From positions 4,102,974 to 4,166,973 of the forward strand of contig NC_065536.1 in assembly GCF_932294415.1 (NCBI RefSeq): a DNA stretch of 64,000 nucleotides. The letters are read 5' to 3'. Below are positions 11,501 to 23,300 of the stretch, in pieces; position 1 is the first letter of the stretch, and each line of letters opens with the position of its first letter. The notes under the pieces are model-generated. The model ran no database searches. It saw nothing but the letters and a program-made list of their open reading frames with translations, and had not been told where the DNA came from. Source of the stretch: Quercus robur. Its lineage: Eukaryota > Streptophyta > Magnoliopsida > Fagales > Fagaceae. Position numbers and translations under genes: made by a program.

Positions 11501-12475
11501 ACGTGGCCCAATGTTTTCTTATTGTTCTTAAATGTTCCTACCTAAAACTCAACTAGTTGAAAGTAATGTAATTGAAACTGTGTTAAAATATGGGCTATTA
11601 ATGGTTGGACTTAGCTTATAGGAGCTAATTTTTTTCAAAGAGTGTGCAGAGAAGCAAATTTGTAGCTATCCCAAGTTCACTGGACACTGTAGAATTCTTA
11701 TATGAAGTGACATGGATACTTTAATTATGTTTGCACATTTTAGCAGGTCCTAGAACTGCAGAGCCAAAACTGTCCCCACAGACGCCATCCAAAAACAAAG
11801 AGACAAAGAAACGTCCAGGTGCTCAACGGGGGCTAAGGACTGCATATCACATCTTCATGAAGGAGGAATGTACTCGACTAAGGACTTTTCATGGGGACAG
11901 TTTCAAGCGCCAAAATGTCCGAGAAATGGCACTTATTGCATGGAGAAGCCTCTCCGAGAAGGAGCGACAGGTATGACTACACCTCAAGCTAGAATATATA
12001 CCTGTGGGCCTTCATGAACTTTAGTTTGTTTAGAGGATGAGGATGCTGTGAATTACACAGCTGTAGAAGTGCAGCTGAATGTTATATGTTTGTTAATTTA
12101 TATGACTTATGAGTGTTAGTATTGTGTCTATGTGTGTCCCCTACTCTCACTATCTTTTCCATATTCTTGCAGCCATATATCGACGAAAGTATGAAAGAAA
12201 GGGAAAGAGTGAAAGAAATGGCTGCCTTCAAAGAAAGGGAAAAAATGAAAGAAATGGCAGCCTTCAGCGATTGCCAGAACCTGCAAATTACAAAGACTCA
12301 TGAGACTTGCCTGGATGGTGACTACCATGTGACTTTGGAAACTGAGGTAGAGAACTTCCTTGTGCCTGATGAATCAACTGTCAACTTGGCCATTACAATG
12401 ATGAATGACCCTATACTTCAGATTGACTGCTTTGGGTCTCTCGACGTACCAGCTGAAGGATCCAATTTGCTCTAG
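7641..12475 (+). CDS. ARID-HMG box DNA-binding protein (plant HMGB9/10/11/15-like)
   Basis: Probably a nuclear architectural DNA-binding protein that binds AT-rich DNA and bends it. Six exons join in frame: 7641-7888, 9841-9916, 10523-10685, 11024-11137, 11747-11970 and 12173-12475, giving 1128 bases and 375 aa. All introns are GT-AG. A lysine run follows the start (MVKKKKKKLHR) and may aid nuclear import. The ARID domain covers about residues 62-165 (FYNRLNELYESWGLNLV, LDLHLFYKEVTVRGGFH, KDRRWDEVAFALKL, LYALFLYKFELTYFYREP). The HMG box is about 228-293 (RTAYHIFMKEECTRLRTFHG to AWRSLSEKERQPYIDE). A charged repeat (KEREKMKEMAAF) and an acidic tail follow. Length matches the Arabidopsis family. 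Domain order ARID then HMG is known only in plants. Which paralogue it is cannot be settled here. Confidence 0.88.
8741..9444 (-). mobile_element. Short non-autonomous Helitron in ARID-HMG intron 1
   Basis: Read on the minus strand it starts TCTATATATATA at 9444 after a host A, and ends with the hairpin CCGTGCATCGCACGG followed by GTTAGCGATTAG at 8741, before a host T. The 5' TC, a 3' hairpin about 11 bases from the end, and an A/T target without duplication are Helitron marks. The last four bases are TTAG instead of the usual CTRR. It has no Rep-helicase reading frame. A 108-bp unit inside (9093-9200 and 9201-9313) is tandemly doubled. Confidence 0.72.
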
Positions 12476-13109
12476 AGCTTCAGTTTGTGGAGTTTCTTTT
12501 GTGATGGGGGAAGGTGCCCTATATAAATTAGAAGATGGGTACTTGTACTGTTTGTACTATCGTACATGCATCCTTCTTTGGTCTGTCTTTTGCATATAGT
12601 AGTGTTTTCTTTTGGAGCTTTTGAATATGTGTACATGTTTCCCATTGGCCATATGAGCTTCCATCATTATCTTTTTTTGTTTAGGCAGCAGCTAAAAGAG
12701 TAGAAGTGCATTACAGACCCTCCACTTGTATCAATTTTGTATCAGTCAAAGTTGTTTTAGTTGACCTACACAATTTTTTTTTTCAATCTTTTGGTTTCCT
12801 TGGAGAAATTCGTGAACAGAAATGCTAAACATGTTCACTTTCTTATGCTGAAATCATGCTGTCAAGGACGCAGTGGTAGTCTTGGAAAAATCATGCACTT
12901 AATTAAGCCCTTCTGCCATTATGTTTCAGGCTGGAGCAATATTTTCTCAATTTGTCTTGTTAGCATGATTCAGTTCATGAAATGAATAGTGAAATGTTTA
13001 TCACGTTCTTTCTGGATCCTCTTTACAACTTTTGGGGGCTATGGCCTATATCTATTTCAAAGCTTTTGACACCTTTCTCCTCTACCTTCCCAAACTTGAT
13101 GAATTTCTG
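12476..13109. other. 3' flank of the ARID-HMG gene
   Basis: Contains the probable 3' UTR after the TAG at 12473-12475 and then non-coding sequence. No other gene is seen. Confidence 0.5.
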
Positions 13110-13294
13110 TCTAGCAAAATTGTCATGAAGTATCTAAATGCTGAGTTGTTGATTTTTTTTTTCCTCCAATTTTAATTGTTGTAAGGTGATTAGAAAAAAT
13201 ATCTATTCTTAAACAGCTTTCTCCACTGAATTGTCTAAACATAAACTGTGTGACAGAAAACTATCACAAACATAATGTGAAAACAGTATGTTTA

Positions 13295-13551
13295 TCCCAA
13301 GTTTTGATTGACATTGAAGAGAAGGAAACTTCACTCAACACCATAGTGAGAAGCTTGCAATTGCTTTTGGACTACTTAACACAACACCGGAAACAGCCAT
13401 CCATGTTGTGATTAATTGAGGATGTGTGAGGAATGCCATTCAGTCATAAAGCTTGTTTCTAAAGTTTACAACTGAGAGAGAATTGTGAGGGACTGTGTGC
13501 ACTATCATCATTTCAAAAATGGAAGATGTTCATGCCAAGGATTATTGGTAA
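13295..13551 (+). pseudogene. DYW-type PPR tail, unit 1
   Basis: Only the C-terminal part of a DYW-class pentatricopeptide gene is left. Translations in shifting frames give SEKLAIAFGLLNTTPETAIHV-like residues, then a CHSVIKLVSK-like stretch, and the terminal DYW followed by TAA at 13549-13551. Against the other two copies there is a stop within the region matching NNLRVCEDCH and an extra C just before the DYW codons. The PPR repeats themselves are missing, apparently by a deletion joining about 13240 to 13295. Confidence 0.75.
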
Positions 13552-15024
13552 GGTCTCCTTAAGAAAGTTGGGGGGTGTCAATGTGGTGAGGAAGCAGAAA
13601 CAGCAGAGGTTAGCAATGGAAAATTTGATCCAAACCCCCAACGAACAGAACAGAACCAATGATTTCAAATGGAGATGGTATACTTTAAGATTGAAAAAAA
13701 AGAGAAGATTTTGTTGAAATCTAAATTCCTGCCCAACTTGATCACATGTTGATAGAGAAGAACCCAACTAAAAAATGACATTATAGTTTTATGTTCCTGC
13801 CATACTTGGTGGCATGTTAATAATGATTGAGAAGACACCGACTTCTAAAACATGAAAACTAGACTCCCGGAATAGACATATGCATCATTGATGACCTGGA
13901 CAGGTCAACAAGAGAACCCTTCTCTTAGAAAAAAATTCTAATTCTGACAAACTACTTGATCCTGCCTGCTATTAATTTATAAACACACGAATAAGCTTAT
14001 ATATGCAATCTAAGCATGAATATATGGAGAAGAAGGAGGTCATTACAGAGTGTGAATTGTGTAGCAAGTTAGTGCCAGGAAGAAAATTGAATACAGTAGG
14101 GTTTTTTTTTTTTTTTTTTTGGGGGGGGGGGGGGGGGGTTGTTGTTGTGTGTGCGGCTTGTATAGTCAGATTTTGGATTTGGCTATTACTTATTTACATT
14201 GGCGTTATGTTTTATTGAGGCAACCTGGACAGTTTTACTTGTTTAGGCATGGAATCAACTCTTGGAATCCCATGAGTTCAAGAACAGAAGTTGGGAAGTT
14301 ATATTGAAACAGAAATTATTAGCCTTCTGGACTTTTTTCATTAGGAATATCTAAACAAGTTTAAAAAAGAGTCAAGGTTGCATATAAACTTAGTAGTAAA
14401 TTATTCCTTTTACCTGGTCTTATTCATTTTCATTTCAGAGAGTACTCTACACATTCCATGGTAGTGCTATCAGAAGATCTATCATATTCAAGCATTCCTT
14501 TTCTGTAGGCTTCCATCTTAACTAAGACTAAAAGAATTCAAAACTTGATTAGCTGAGGAAATTTTGCCACTTAATAGTCAGAGATTTTCTATTTATTTCC
14601 ACCCACTTTCATTTGTAATAGAGATTGACGTATCTTTAATCAGAAAAGATAGTTTTAATGCACCTTGAGTCTCTCTGAGCACTTCCAGCTACTGATGATA
14701 AAATCTGTATATATGGCCTTTCAAGTTATGTTACCCTCCAAACAGAATGATCAAAATATTACCTTTATTCGTCATCCCTACATACTATATCACACCAAAC
14801 CATACAAGTGATGATTTTATTTCATTACAGTGATTTACACATAGGTACAGGGACAGGAGGCTATACAACCATGATAAACTAATGATAGAAGTTACAAATC
14901 ACATATGGGATGCTTTACTTATATGCTAAACAGCACAGAAGAAAACATCAAAGATGTGATATAAACCTATTGTGACATATTTTGCCACACTATCTCTGTT
15001 TTATACCATAGTATACATATTAAT

Positions 15025-15378
15025 TCACACCTTCTCACAATCTGGTTTTGTAGGCTGGCATTCTGTTATATAAAGATGGTGTCTCTCAGTCGATGATCCT
15101 GAAGGATTTCCATAACTTTTATAACTCTCATTCTTATCATCCTCACTGTCGTTATCTTCGTCGGAAGTGTTGCTTTCCTTGTTCTTATTATTGGCATCAA
15201 CTGTTGGCACTGAACCTAATTTTGGATTTCCCTTTGTGCTTGACTTCTCAGGTTGATTATTTGGCTTTACATCAGTTGCACCATTGGTCACCTCTTCTAA
15301 GAGAAACCTTTTGGCATCACCTTGGATACAAAGCAAGAGTAATCCACAAGCACCCAGAACCACAAATACTGTCTTCAT
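15025..15378 (-). CDS. Small secreted protein, tandem copy 1
   Basis: A 117-aa protein of no family I recognise. Residues 1-22 (MKTVFVVLGACGLLLLCIQG) form a signal peptide, so secretion is expected. The middle is hydrophilic, rich in Asn, Ser, Lys and Asp (NKNKESNTSDEDNDSEDDKN). The C-terminal part, SYGNPSGSSTERHHLYITE after a change of one Gly to Lys ahead of it, is the best conserved segment among the three copies. Two Cys lie near the end. The ATG at 15378 was chosen because a splice acceptor (GTGCAG, ending at 15386) lies just upstream; upstream in-frame extension would begin with TTG. The matching donor is at 15510-15509. The neighbouring PPR gene is broken while this frame is open. It could be a peptide precursor; that is inference. 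Confidence 0.72.
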   Translation of the reverse strand: MKTVFVVLGACGLLLLCIQGDAKRFLLEEVTNGATDVKPNNQPEKSSTKGNPKLGSVPTVDANNKNKESNTSDEDNDSEDDKNESYKSYGNPSGSSTERHHLYITECQPTKPDCEKV

Positions 15379-15578
15379 GATTAACCTGCACTTAAAAACC
15401 AATTAGTGAATTTTATGAGCAGTTTAAGCAACCGAACCAAGATTAACATATAATTTAACAATGCAATTACAAATCAAATGAAACAAACAATGTTGAACAT
15501 CTTGGAGCACCTTATCTTCTTTCTTGGTTTCTATTAGATGCAGATGATGAATATTGAACTCAAGGACAAGAATTTATA
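15379..15578 (-). promoter_or_regulatory. TATA box, leader exon and 5'-UTR intron of copy 1
   Basis: On the minus strand TATAAATT lies at 15571-15578, followed by a leader exon ending GAAGATAAG at 15511, a 125-base intron (15510-15386) and the acceptor seven bases ahead of the ATG. The same arrangement is present in both other copies, which supports the gene model. Confidence 0.6.
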
Positions 15579-16904
15579 GAAGAAATGTCTTTGCTTAATC
15601 ATGATCAGTAGGAAAGTAAAATTTTGAATGCAGGCACTAAGAGTTGAAATTTTAGTGGAGCAAGCACAATTTCTTGCCCTTATTGGGAAGAACTGTGCAC
15701 GTGTGCTCAAAATTTGACAACCAAAGTACTTACTATGAAAATGTGTAAATAATCAGTGGAGATTTTCAGTGATGGCGTGAGAATTACATGGTGTTATTAC
15801 TGTTGTAGTCTGATTATGTTGAATTTATAGGGTTCCACAAGTAAGTGGTATATGTAGCATACAGTTTATCATCACTATGTGTGTGCCTGTGCTATTCATG
15901 GTCCAATAGTGACTGAAGGATAGAATTATAATGTCATGAATCTAATTAATCATCCTAGAATTTATCTGGCTTTTGTCAAATTATAGACAACTTGCTTCTT
16001 CACCTAAGAGGAATAGTTATCACCTAAAATTCCAAAATTGAGAAAATTACAAATTCAAATTCTACAGGCTCTAGGAAATGTCCCAAAACAGAAGGGACCT
16101 TATTTTGAATTTTAAATTGAAATTTATAATAAAAATAAAAAATATAAATAGTAAAAGCGACTAATTAAAGGCCAGAATGAAAGAATTTGACCAACAAGCA
16201 GCGTATAGGTCATGACCTTAAGGCAATGAATTTTGATCCTCATGACGATTTCCTTTTAAGTTGCCAAATGTCACGTGATTCTGTATGTTGACTCAAATGA
16301 TTTCAAGTAGTTCTTTTCTACTTTCTAAACTTCTTGCATGTTTGACTTCTGACGGACTCTGACTTCAAGGAAAGTCTTTGATGTCTGTTATGCATCATTT
16401 CTATGTAGCCAAGTTGTCACAAAGTATCGAGGGATGTTGGCTCAGTTCATTGTTTCTTCAATTTTAATGTGCAAGGTGATTAAACAATATTTTCTTAAAC
16501 AGTTTGGCTCAGTTCATTTTTCTTAAGTTATAGAATTTGGAATTATGTAGAAGGATGGATTGAAAAATCCTTTAACACATGCCACATGGTTATGGAAGCA
16601 GCCAATCATATGAGGACCACATGCTTGCCAACAATACAAATGGATGTGGCCTGACATCTATATCTTGTCTTAGTCAATACTCGATAGCAAAGGAAAGATG
16701 AACACAACAATGACAACCACAAAAGCACACCCGCCTCCAAACTCTCCCAGAAAACATTCCTAGACTTGTTAAACACAAAGTGCTGCACTTCATTGCACCA
16801 TATAAAGCAAGCTCATTGCATTATACTAAGGAGTGGCCACATTAAAGACCATCAAATAGCTGACACCTAAATAAAATGCCATGCAAATCCTCATTTCAAC
16901 AACT

Positions 16905-18356
16905 TTGGCTTTGCTTTGAAGGTCTTTGATTATGTCCTGAATCCCAATGTTTTTGTATGGAATATTGTGATCAATGGATGTCTAGAGAACAATGAACTAA
17001 TTGAGGCTATTTCATTTTATCATAGAATAATATTGGCAAATTCTAGGCCTAATAAGTCCCACTCTGTTCAAGGCTTTCACCATTGCTTGTGCCATTCAAG
17101 AATGCTTGAAATTTCATTCAAATGTGTTGAACCATGGCCTTAGTGAAGATGGATACAAAAAAAGTGCTGGAATTCAAATGTACGCATCTTTTGGATGTGT
17201 TAGGGAGGTGAGATGAATGCTTTATCAGGGTGGAGACTCAGATGTTATTTGTTGGAATACTTGAAATGTGGAGATGTGAAAGCTGCTAAAGAATTATTTG
17301 AGCATATGCCAAATAAGAATATTGGCTCTTGGAATGCAATGATCAATGGTTTAGCTAAACTTGATATGATTGAAGTGGATAGGAAATTGTTCGATGAAAA
17401 GGAAAAAAGGGAGGATGAAATATCTTGGACTGTATTATAAATGGTTATATAAAAGGAGGGTATTTCATGGAGGCCTTCGAAGTCTTTAATAAAAAGCGAT
17501 GAGAAAAAATTAGGCCAAGATATCAAGTGTGCTAACTGCCTGTGCCCATGTGGGGGCACTTGATAAAGGAAGGTAGATTCATGCTTATGTTGAAAGGGAT
17601 TCCATGCACTTGCATGCAGTTCTAGGGACTGCTTTGGTGGATATGTACGCCAAATGTGGGCGTCTTGATATGGCATGGAAGGTTTTTGAGAAGATGAAAC
17701 TGAAAGAAGTCGTTGCTTGGAATGCCATGATAGGTGGGCTTGCTATGCATGTCCAAGCTGAGGATGCAATTGAGTTATTCTCCAAGTTGCAAAGGGAAAA
17801 TTTGAAGCCTGATGTAATAACTTTTGCGGGTGTTTTAAATGCTTCTTCTATTTCAGGAATGATTAATGAAGGTCTAGCAGTTTTGGATTCTATGAACAAA
17901 GGCTGGGAGATGGGATGATGTTGTGAAAATTAAAATATTGTTGAAGGAGAGAGGGATAAAGACTACTCCTGGGAGTAGCATGATAGAGTTGGATGGCACA
18001 GGTGATGGTTCACATATCACATACACAAAATAAGCAATCTGCTTGATGCTAAAAGGATCTTTGAGAGACAACATATGGAAGGTTATTCACAAAACAACTC
18101 CCAATTTTGATTGACATTGAAGAGGATAAGGAACTGCACTTCAATCCCATAGTGAGAAGCTTGCAATTGGTTTCAGACTACTTAACACAACACCGGGAAC
18201 AACCATCCATATTGTGAATAATTTGAGGGTGTGTGAGGACTGCCATACAGTCATGAAGTTCATTTCAAAGTTTACAACTGAGAGATTATTGTGAGGGAAT
18301 TTGTGCACTCTCTTCATTTCAAAAATGGAAGATGTTCATGCAAGGATTATTGGTAA
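16905..18356 (+). pseudogene. DYW-class PPR gene, unit 2, broken
   Basis: Relic of a PLS-DYW pentatricopeptide protein, a family that edits RNA in plastids and mitochondria. Recognisable blocks in order: VFDYVLNPNVFVWNIVINGC, AAKELFEHMPNKNIGSWNAM, ALVDMYAKCGRLDMAWKVFE, DAIELFSKLQRENLKPDVIT, then NLRVCEDCHTVMKFISK and a final CSCKDYW with TAA at 18354-18356. These lie in different frames separated by stops and shifts (for example the frame from 17213 ends at 17440, and a TGA follows TTERLL near 18290), so no full protein can be made. Part of the C-terminal E region is also missing after 17918. It is the longest of the three copies. Confidence 0.85.
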
Positions 18357-18627
18357 GGCCTCCTTAAGAAAGTTGAGGGTGTTAATGTGGTGAGGAAACA
18401 GAGACAACACAGGTTAGTAATGGAAAATTTGATCCAAACCTCCAACAAACAGAACAATACCAACAGTTTCAAATGGAGATGGTCTACTTTTAAGATTGAA
18501 AAAGAAGATTTTGTTGAAATCTAAATTCCTGCCAAACTTGAGGGCATGTTGATAGAGAAGAATTCAACTAAGAAATGACACTATAGTTCTAAGTTCCTGC
18601 CAAACTGGGTGGCATGTTGATAATGTT

Positions 18628-18930
18628 GGATTAAGATCCCGTGCAGTAGCCCTCAATGGCTGAGATTGACAATTAAAAAAAATAAATAAATAAAAAATAA
18701 AATAAAATTTTAATCTCAGTCCTTGGATTAGAAAAGTTTTTAACTTTTTAACCTGTTAGCTTTTCTGATTCAAAGGCTGAGATTAAAAGGCAATTCTTTA
18801 ACTCTCAATCTCTGCCATTGAGATGCAATTGCATCCCATGCAATATCCTATTAGAAAAGTTTTTAACTTTTTAACCTGTTAGCATCCCATGCAATATCCT
18901 AGGTATTGCATGGGATCTAAATCTGATATT
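18628..18930. mobile_element. MITE-like insertion in unit 2
   Basis: About 300 bases present in unit 2 but absent at the matching place in unit 1 (near 13820). The left end carries GATTAAGATCCCGTGCAGTA and the right end, reverse-complemented, GATTTAGATCCCATGCAATA, which are related inverted repeats. Inside, a segment ending AACCTGTTAGC is doubled (18730-18770 and 18850-18885). No clean target duplication was identified. Confidence 0.55.
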
Positions 18931-20191
18931 TATAGACAAAACTAACTTTCAAAAACATGAAGACTATATTCCTGAAGTAGACATATATATCAATGCTTGC
19001 CTGTGCAGTTCAACAAGAGAAACCTTGATTTAGACAAGGTTTTTGTACTGACAAACTACTTGGGCCTGCCTGGTATTAGTTTATACACACATGAACATGT
19101 TGATTTGTGCATGAATATATGGAACAGTGGGAAGCAATTACACAGTATGTATTGTGTTGCAAGTTATTTCCAGAAAGATAATTGAATAAAGAACAATTTT
19201 TTTGGGGGCATGTATAATCAGATTTTGGATTTGGTTAGTAATTCCCTAGATTCCTTTTGAATAGGACAGCTGATAATGGGGCTGCAGAACTTTGGAATGA
19301 TGACTCTCAATCTCTCCATCCCATGCAATATACTAACACATCTTGGACAATTTTACTTGTCAGAGCTTATGTATAATTGTTGAAGGCAAGTAAGGCCTTC
19401 ATTATGAGTGAAATGATCATCATGTGACTCTTGGAATCCCATGAGTATGGACAGAAATTGGAAAGTTATATTGAAACTGAAATAATTACCCTTCTGGATT
19501 TTTTTGGTTAGGAATATCTAAACAAGTTTAAATAAGAGTCAAGTTGGCATATAAACTTTGAAAACTGTAAATTATTCTTGTATTATTCCTTTTCATTTCA
19601 GAGAGTATTCTACACATTCCATGGTAGTGGTATCAGAAGATCAAGCATTCCTTTTCTGTAAGGTTCCATCTTAACTAAGACTCTAATTATTCAAAACTTG
19701 ATTGGAAGGGGGAATTTTGCTGCTTTAAAGTCTCAGAGATTTTCTATTGCATTCCAATCACTTTCATTTGTCATAGAGAAGGATGTTACTTTAATCAGAA
19801 AAACAATTTTAATGCACCTTGAGTCTCTCCGAGCACTTCCAGCTACTGATAACAAAATCCATATATATGGCCTTTCTAGTTAGGTTACCTTTCAGACAGA
19901 ATGATCTAAATATTTCTTTTTATTTATCATCCCTACATACTATATCACACCAAACCATACAAGCCATGGTTTTGTTTCTATATTGTGATTAACACAAAGT
20001 TACTGAGCCGGGGGGCCATACAACCATGACAAACCATTGATAGAAGGTTGCAAATCACATATGAAATTCTTTACTTATACACTAAACACATCAAAGATGT
20101 GATCAAACCTACTGTGAAATTTTTTCCACACTATGTTCATTTTTTTATGATAGTTGACATATTAATTCACACCAACTTCTTCATGGAAAGC

Positions 20192-20536
20192 TCAACAATT
20201 TTCTTGATAAGGCTGGAATGCAGTTATATAATTATAGTGTCTCTCAGTTGATGATCCTGAAGGATTACTATAACTTCCATAGCTCTCATTCTTATCATCT
20301 TCACTGTTGTTATCTTTGTTGGAAATGTTGCTATCCTTGTTCTTATTATTGGAATCAACTGCTTGCACTGAACCTGATAGTGGATTGCCCTTTGTGCTTG
20401 ACTTCTCAAGTTGATTGGTTGGCTTTACGTCAGTTGCACCATTGGTCACCTCTTCTAAGAGAAACATTTTGGCATTACCTTGAATGCAAATCAAGAGTAA
20501 TCCAAAGGCAAATAGAACTACAAGTATTGTCTTCAT
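20192..20536 (-). CDS. Small secreted protein, tandem copy 2
   Basis: A 114-aa paralogue of the proteins at 15025 and 24005. It begins with a signal peptide (MKTILVVLFAFGLLLICIQG), then MFLLEEVTNGATDVKPTNQ, a hydrophilic Asn/Ser/Asp/Lys middle and the conserved SYGSYSNPSGSSTERHYNYI. One of the two C-terminal Cys of the other copies is changed (TAF in place of TEC), so a conserved disulphide there is unlikely. The frame is fully open although the PPR gene of the same unit is broken. The ATG at 20536 follows the acceptor of a 5'-UTR intron (20649-20544). Confidence 0.72.
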   Translation of the reverse strand: MKTILVVLFAFGLLLICIQGNAKMFLLEEVTNGATDVKPTNQLEKSSTKGNPLSGSVQAVDSNNKNKDSNISNKDNNSEDDKNESYGSYSNPSGSSTERHYNYITAFQPYQENC

Positions 20537-20713
20537 AATTAACCTGCACTTAAAATCAATAAGTGAATTACCAAACAAAGATTAAAATATATTTTAACAA
20601 TGCAATTACAACTCAAATGAACAAAACAATGTGGAAGACCTTGGAGCACCTTATCTTCTTTCTTCTATTAGATGCAGATGATGAATGTTGAACTTAAGAA
20701 CAAGACTTTATAG
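20537..20713 (-). promoter_or_regulatory. TATA box and 5'-UTR intron of copy 2
   Basis: A TATAAAGTC string lies near 20705-20713 on the minus strand. The leader exon ends GATAAG at 20650, and the 106-base intron runs to the acceptor at 20545-20544. Confidence 0.55.
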
Positions 20714-21337
20714 AAGAAATGTCCTTGCTTAATCATTATTAGTAGGAAGGTAAGATTTTGAATGCTGGCACTAAGAGTTGAAAATATTAGTGGAGCAAAC
20801 ACAATTTCTTGCCCTTATTGGGAAGATTTGTGCACGTGTGCTCAAAAGTGGGTGACCAAAGCAGTAACCAGGAAAATGTATAAAGCAGCCATGGAGATAT
20901 TTCAATAATGGTGTGAGGATTACATGGTGTTATTAATATTGAAGTCTGATTAGGTGGCCATTATACGGTTCAACAAGTGGTATATGTATGCCTGTGCTAT
21001 TCATGGCCAAATAGTGATTGAAGGATGACAGAATTTTAATGTCATTAAACAATTTGCTCCTTCACCTAAAAGTTACAAAAATTAAAAACGAACTTAACTT
21101 AAGATTTGGGATGTTTGGGCTATTTGGTCCATATATATTTCACCTTTAATTCAAAATTAATCTTGGCTTATATTACCCCGACCATTAGGCCCCTTGAGCA
21201 GCTCACCAACCCAAAATGCAGAATAAATTAAAATATAAAACTAAAACAGGAAAGAGAGAGAAAGGGAGAGAGAAGAGAGAAAAACAAAATAGAGTAGTCA
21301 CCAAGTGGATAACGCAGTAATGCACATGTGGTGAAAC

Positions 21338-22678
21338 ATGGATTAGTGGAGATGGACAAATAAATAGTGTTGGAATTCAAATGTATGCGTCTTTTGGACG
21401 TATTAGGGAGGCTAGATGAATGCCTGATGAGGGTGGAGAATTGGGTGTTGTTTGTTGGAATGAGATGGTTAATGTTTACTTGAAATTTGGAGAGTTGGAA
21501 GCTGCTAAAGAATTATTTGAGCATATGCCAGATAAGAATGTTGGCTCTTGGAATGCAATGATCTTTTGCTAAATGTAATATGATTGAAGTGGCTGGGAAA
21601 TTGTTCCATGAAACAGACAAAAGGGATGACATATCTTGGACTGCTATTATAGACGGTTATATAAAAGGAGGCCTTGGAAATTTTTAATGAAATGTGAAGA
21701 GAGAAAATTAGGACAAGAAAATTTGACTTGTCAAGTGTGCTAACTGCCTGTGCCCATGTGGGGGCACTTTATCAATGAAGGTGGATTCATGCTTATGTTG
21801 CATGGAATTCCATGCACTTGGATGCAGTTCTAGGACCTGGTTTGGTGGATATGTATGCCAAATGTGGGAATCTTGACATGGCATGGAAGGTTTTTGAGAA
21901 GATGAAGGAGAAAGAAGTCTTTACTTGGAATGCCATGATAGGAGCTCTAGATATGCATGGCCGAGCTAAGGATGCAATTGAGTTATCCTCTAAGATGCAA
22001 AGGGAAAAGTTGAAGCCTAATGGAATAACTTTTGTGGGTGTTTTAAATGCTTGTGCTACTTCAGGAATGATTGATGAAGGTCTAGAAGTTTTGGTATTGA
22101 GACTCAGATAGAGCATTATGTTTGTGGGCTCTTGGCAGAGGCAGAGGAGCTTATAAATTCAATGCCTATAGAACCCAATGCAGCTGTTTACGAGCACTCT
22201 TGCATCCCTGTAAAATACATGGAAATTTTGAATTGGGTGAAGGAGTGGGGAAGCTACTGCTTGAATTGGAACAAGAAAGTGATGGACATTATGCATCATT
22301 GTCAAATATCTATTCCAAGGCTGGAAATGGGAGATGGTTCACATCCACAAAATAAGCAAACCTACTTGATGTTGGAAAGGAACTTTGAGAGGCTTCATAT
22401 GGAAGGTTATAAAAACTTCCCAAGTTTTGATTGACATTGAATAGGAGAAGGAAACTGTACTTCAACACCATGTTGAGAAGCTTGCAATTGCTTTTGGACT
22501 ACTTAACACAACACTGGGAACAACCATCCATATTGTGAATGATTTGAAGGTTTGTCAGGAATGCTATTCAGTCACAAAGCTCATTTCAAAAGTTTACAAA
22601 AGAGAGATAATTGTGAGGGACTGAGTGCACTATCATCATTTAAAAAATGGAAGATGTTCATGCAAGGATTATTGGTAA
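21338..22678 (+). pseudogene. DYW-class PPR gene, unit 3, broken
   Basis: Third copy of the PPR gene. It starts with the equivalent of GIQMYASFG, then AAKELFEHMPDKNVGSWNAM, LVDMYAKCGNLDMAWKVFEK, KLKPNGITFVGVLNACATSG, an E-domain stretch (IHGNFELGEGVGKLLLELEQ in another frame) and the DYW tail ending in TAA at 22676-22678. Several stops and frame changes separate the blocks, including a stop after SWNAMI near 21570 and another after LVLRLR at 22111. It keeps the E region lost from unit 2, so decay happened separately in each copy. Confidence 0.85.
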
Positions 22679-23255
22679 GGTCTCTTTAAGAAAAGTTGAG
22701 AGTGTCGGTGTGAAGAGGAAGTAGAAACAGCATATGTTATTCATTGAAAGCTTGAGTCAGACTAGGGCCAACTCAATACATTTTGGGACATAAAGGCAAT
22801 TAATTGAAGTGGAGTTTTTTAATATTTAAATATTAATACTTAGATTGCCTGGTTTTAATTTATACATACGCTAACATGTTTATGATTGCAATGTATGCAT
22901 GGATATATAGCAAGTTTTTGCTAGGAAGAAAATTGAATAAAGTAAATTTTTTTTTTGGTAGTTAAATTGTGTAATCATATTTTGGATTAGGCTATTAGTT
23001 CCCTAGATTGCTTTTGAGTAGGGGGACTGATGCTGGTGCTGCAGCACTTTGGAATTATGTTTTATTAAAACATAAAATTATACTTGTTAGACCTTACGTA
23101 CATATGATTGTGGTAGGAAAGTAATGGCCTCTACATTATGAGTGAAATGACTACCATGAAGCTCTTGGAATCCCATGAGTAAAACAACAGAATTTGAGGT
23201 TTTATTGAAACTGAAATGATGAGGCTCTACATGATGAGTGTAATGCCTTCCACTT

Positions 23256-23257
<2 letters not shown>

Positions 23258-23296
<39 letters not shown>
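23258..23296. repeat. Poly-T run
   Basis: An unbroken run of about 39 T in the spacer of unit 3, at a place where the other units have only a short T run. Length is likely to vary and may be an assembly estimate. Confidence 0.9.
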
Positions 23297-23300
<4 letters not shown>

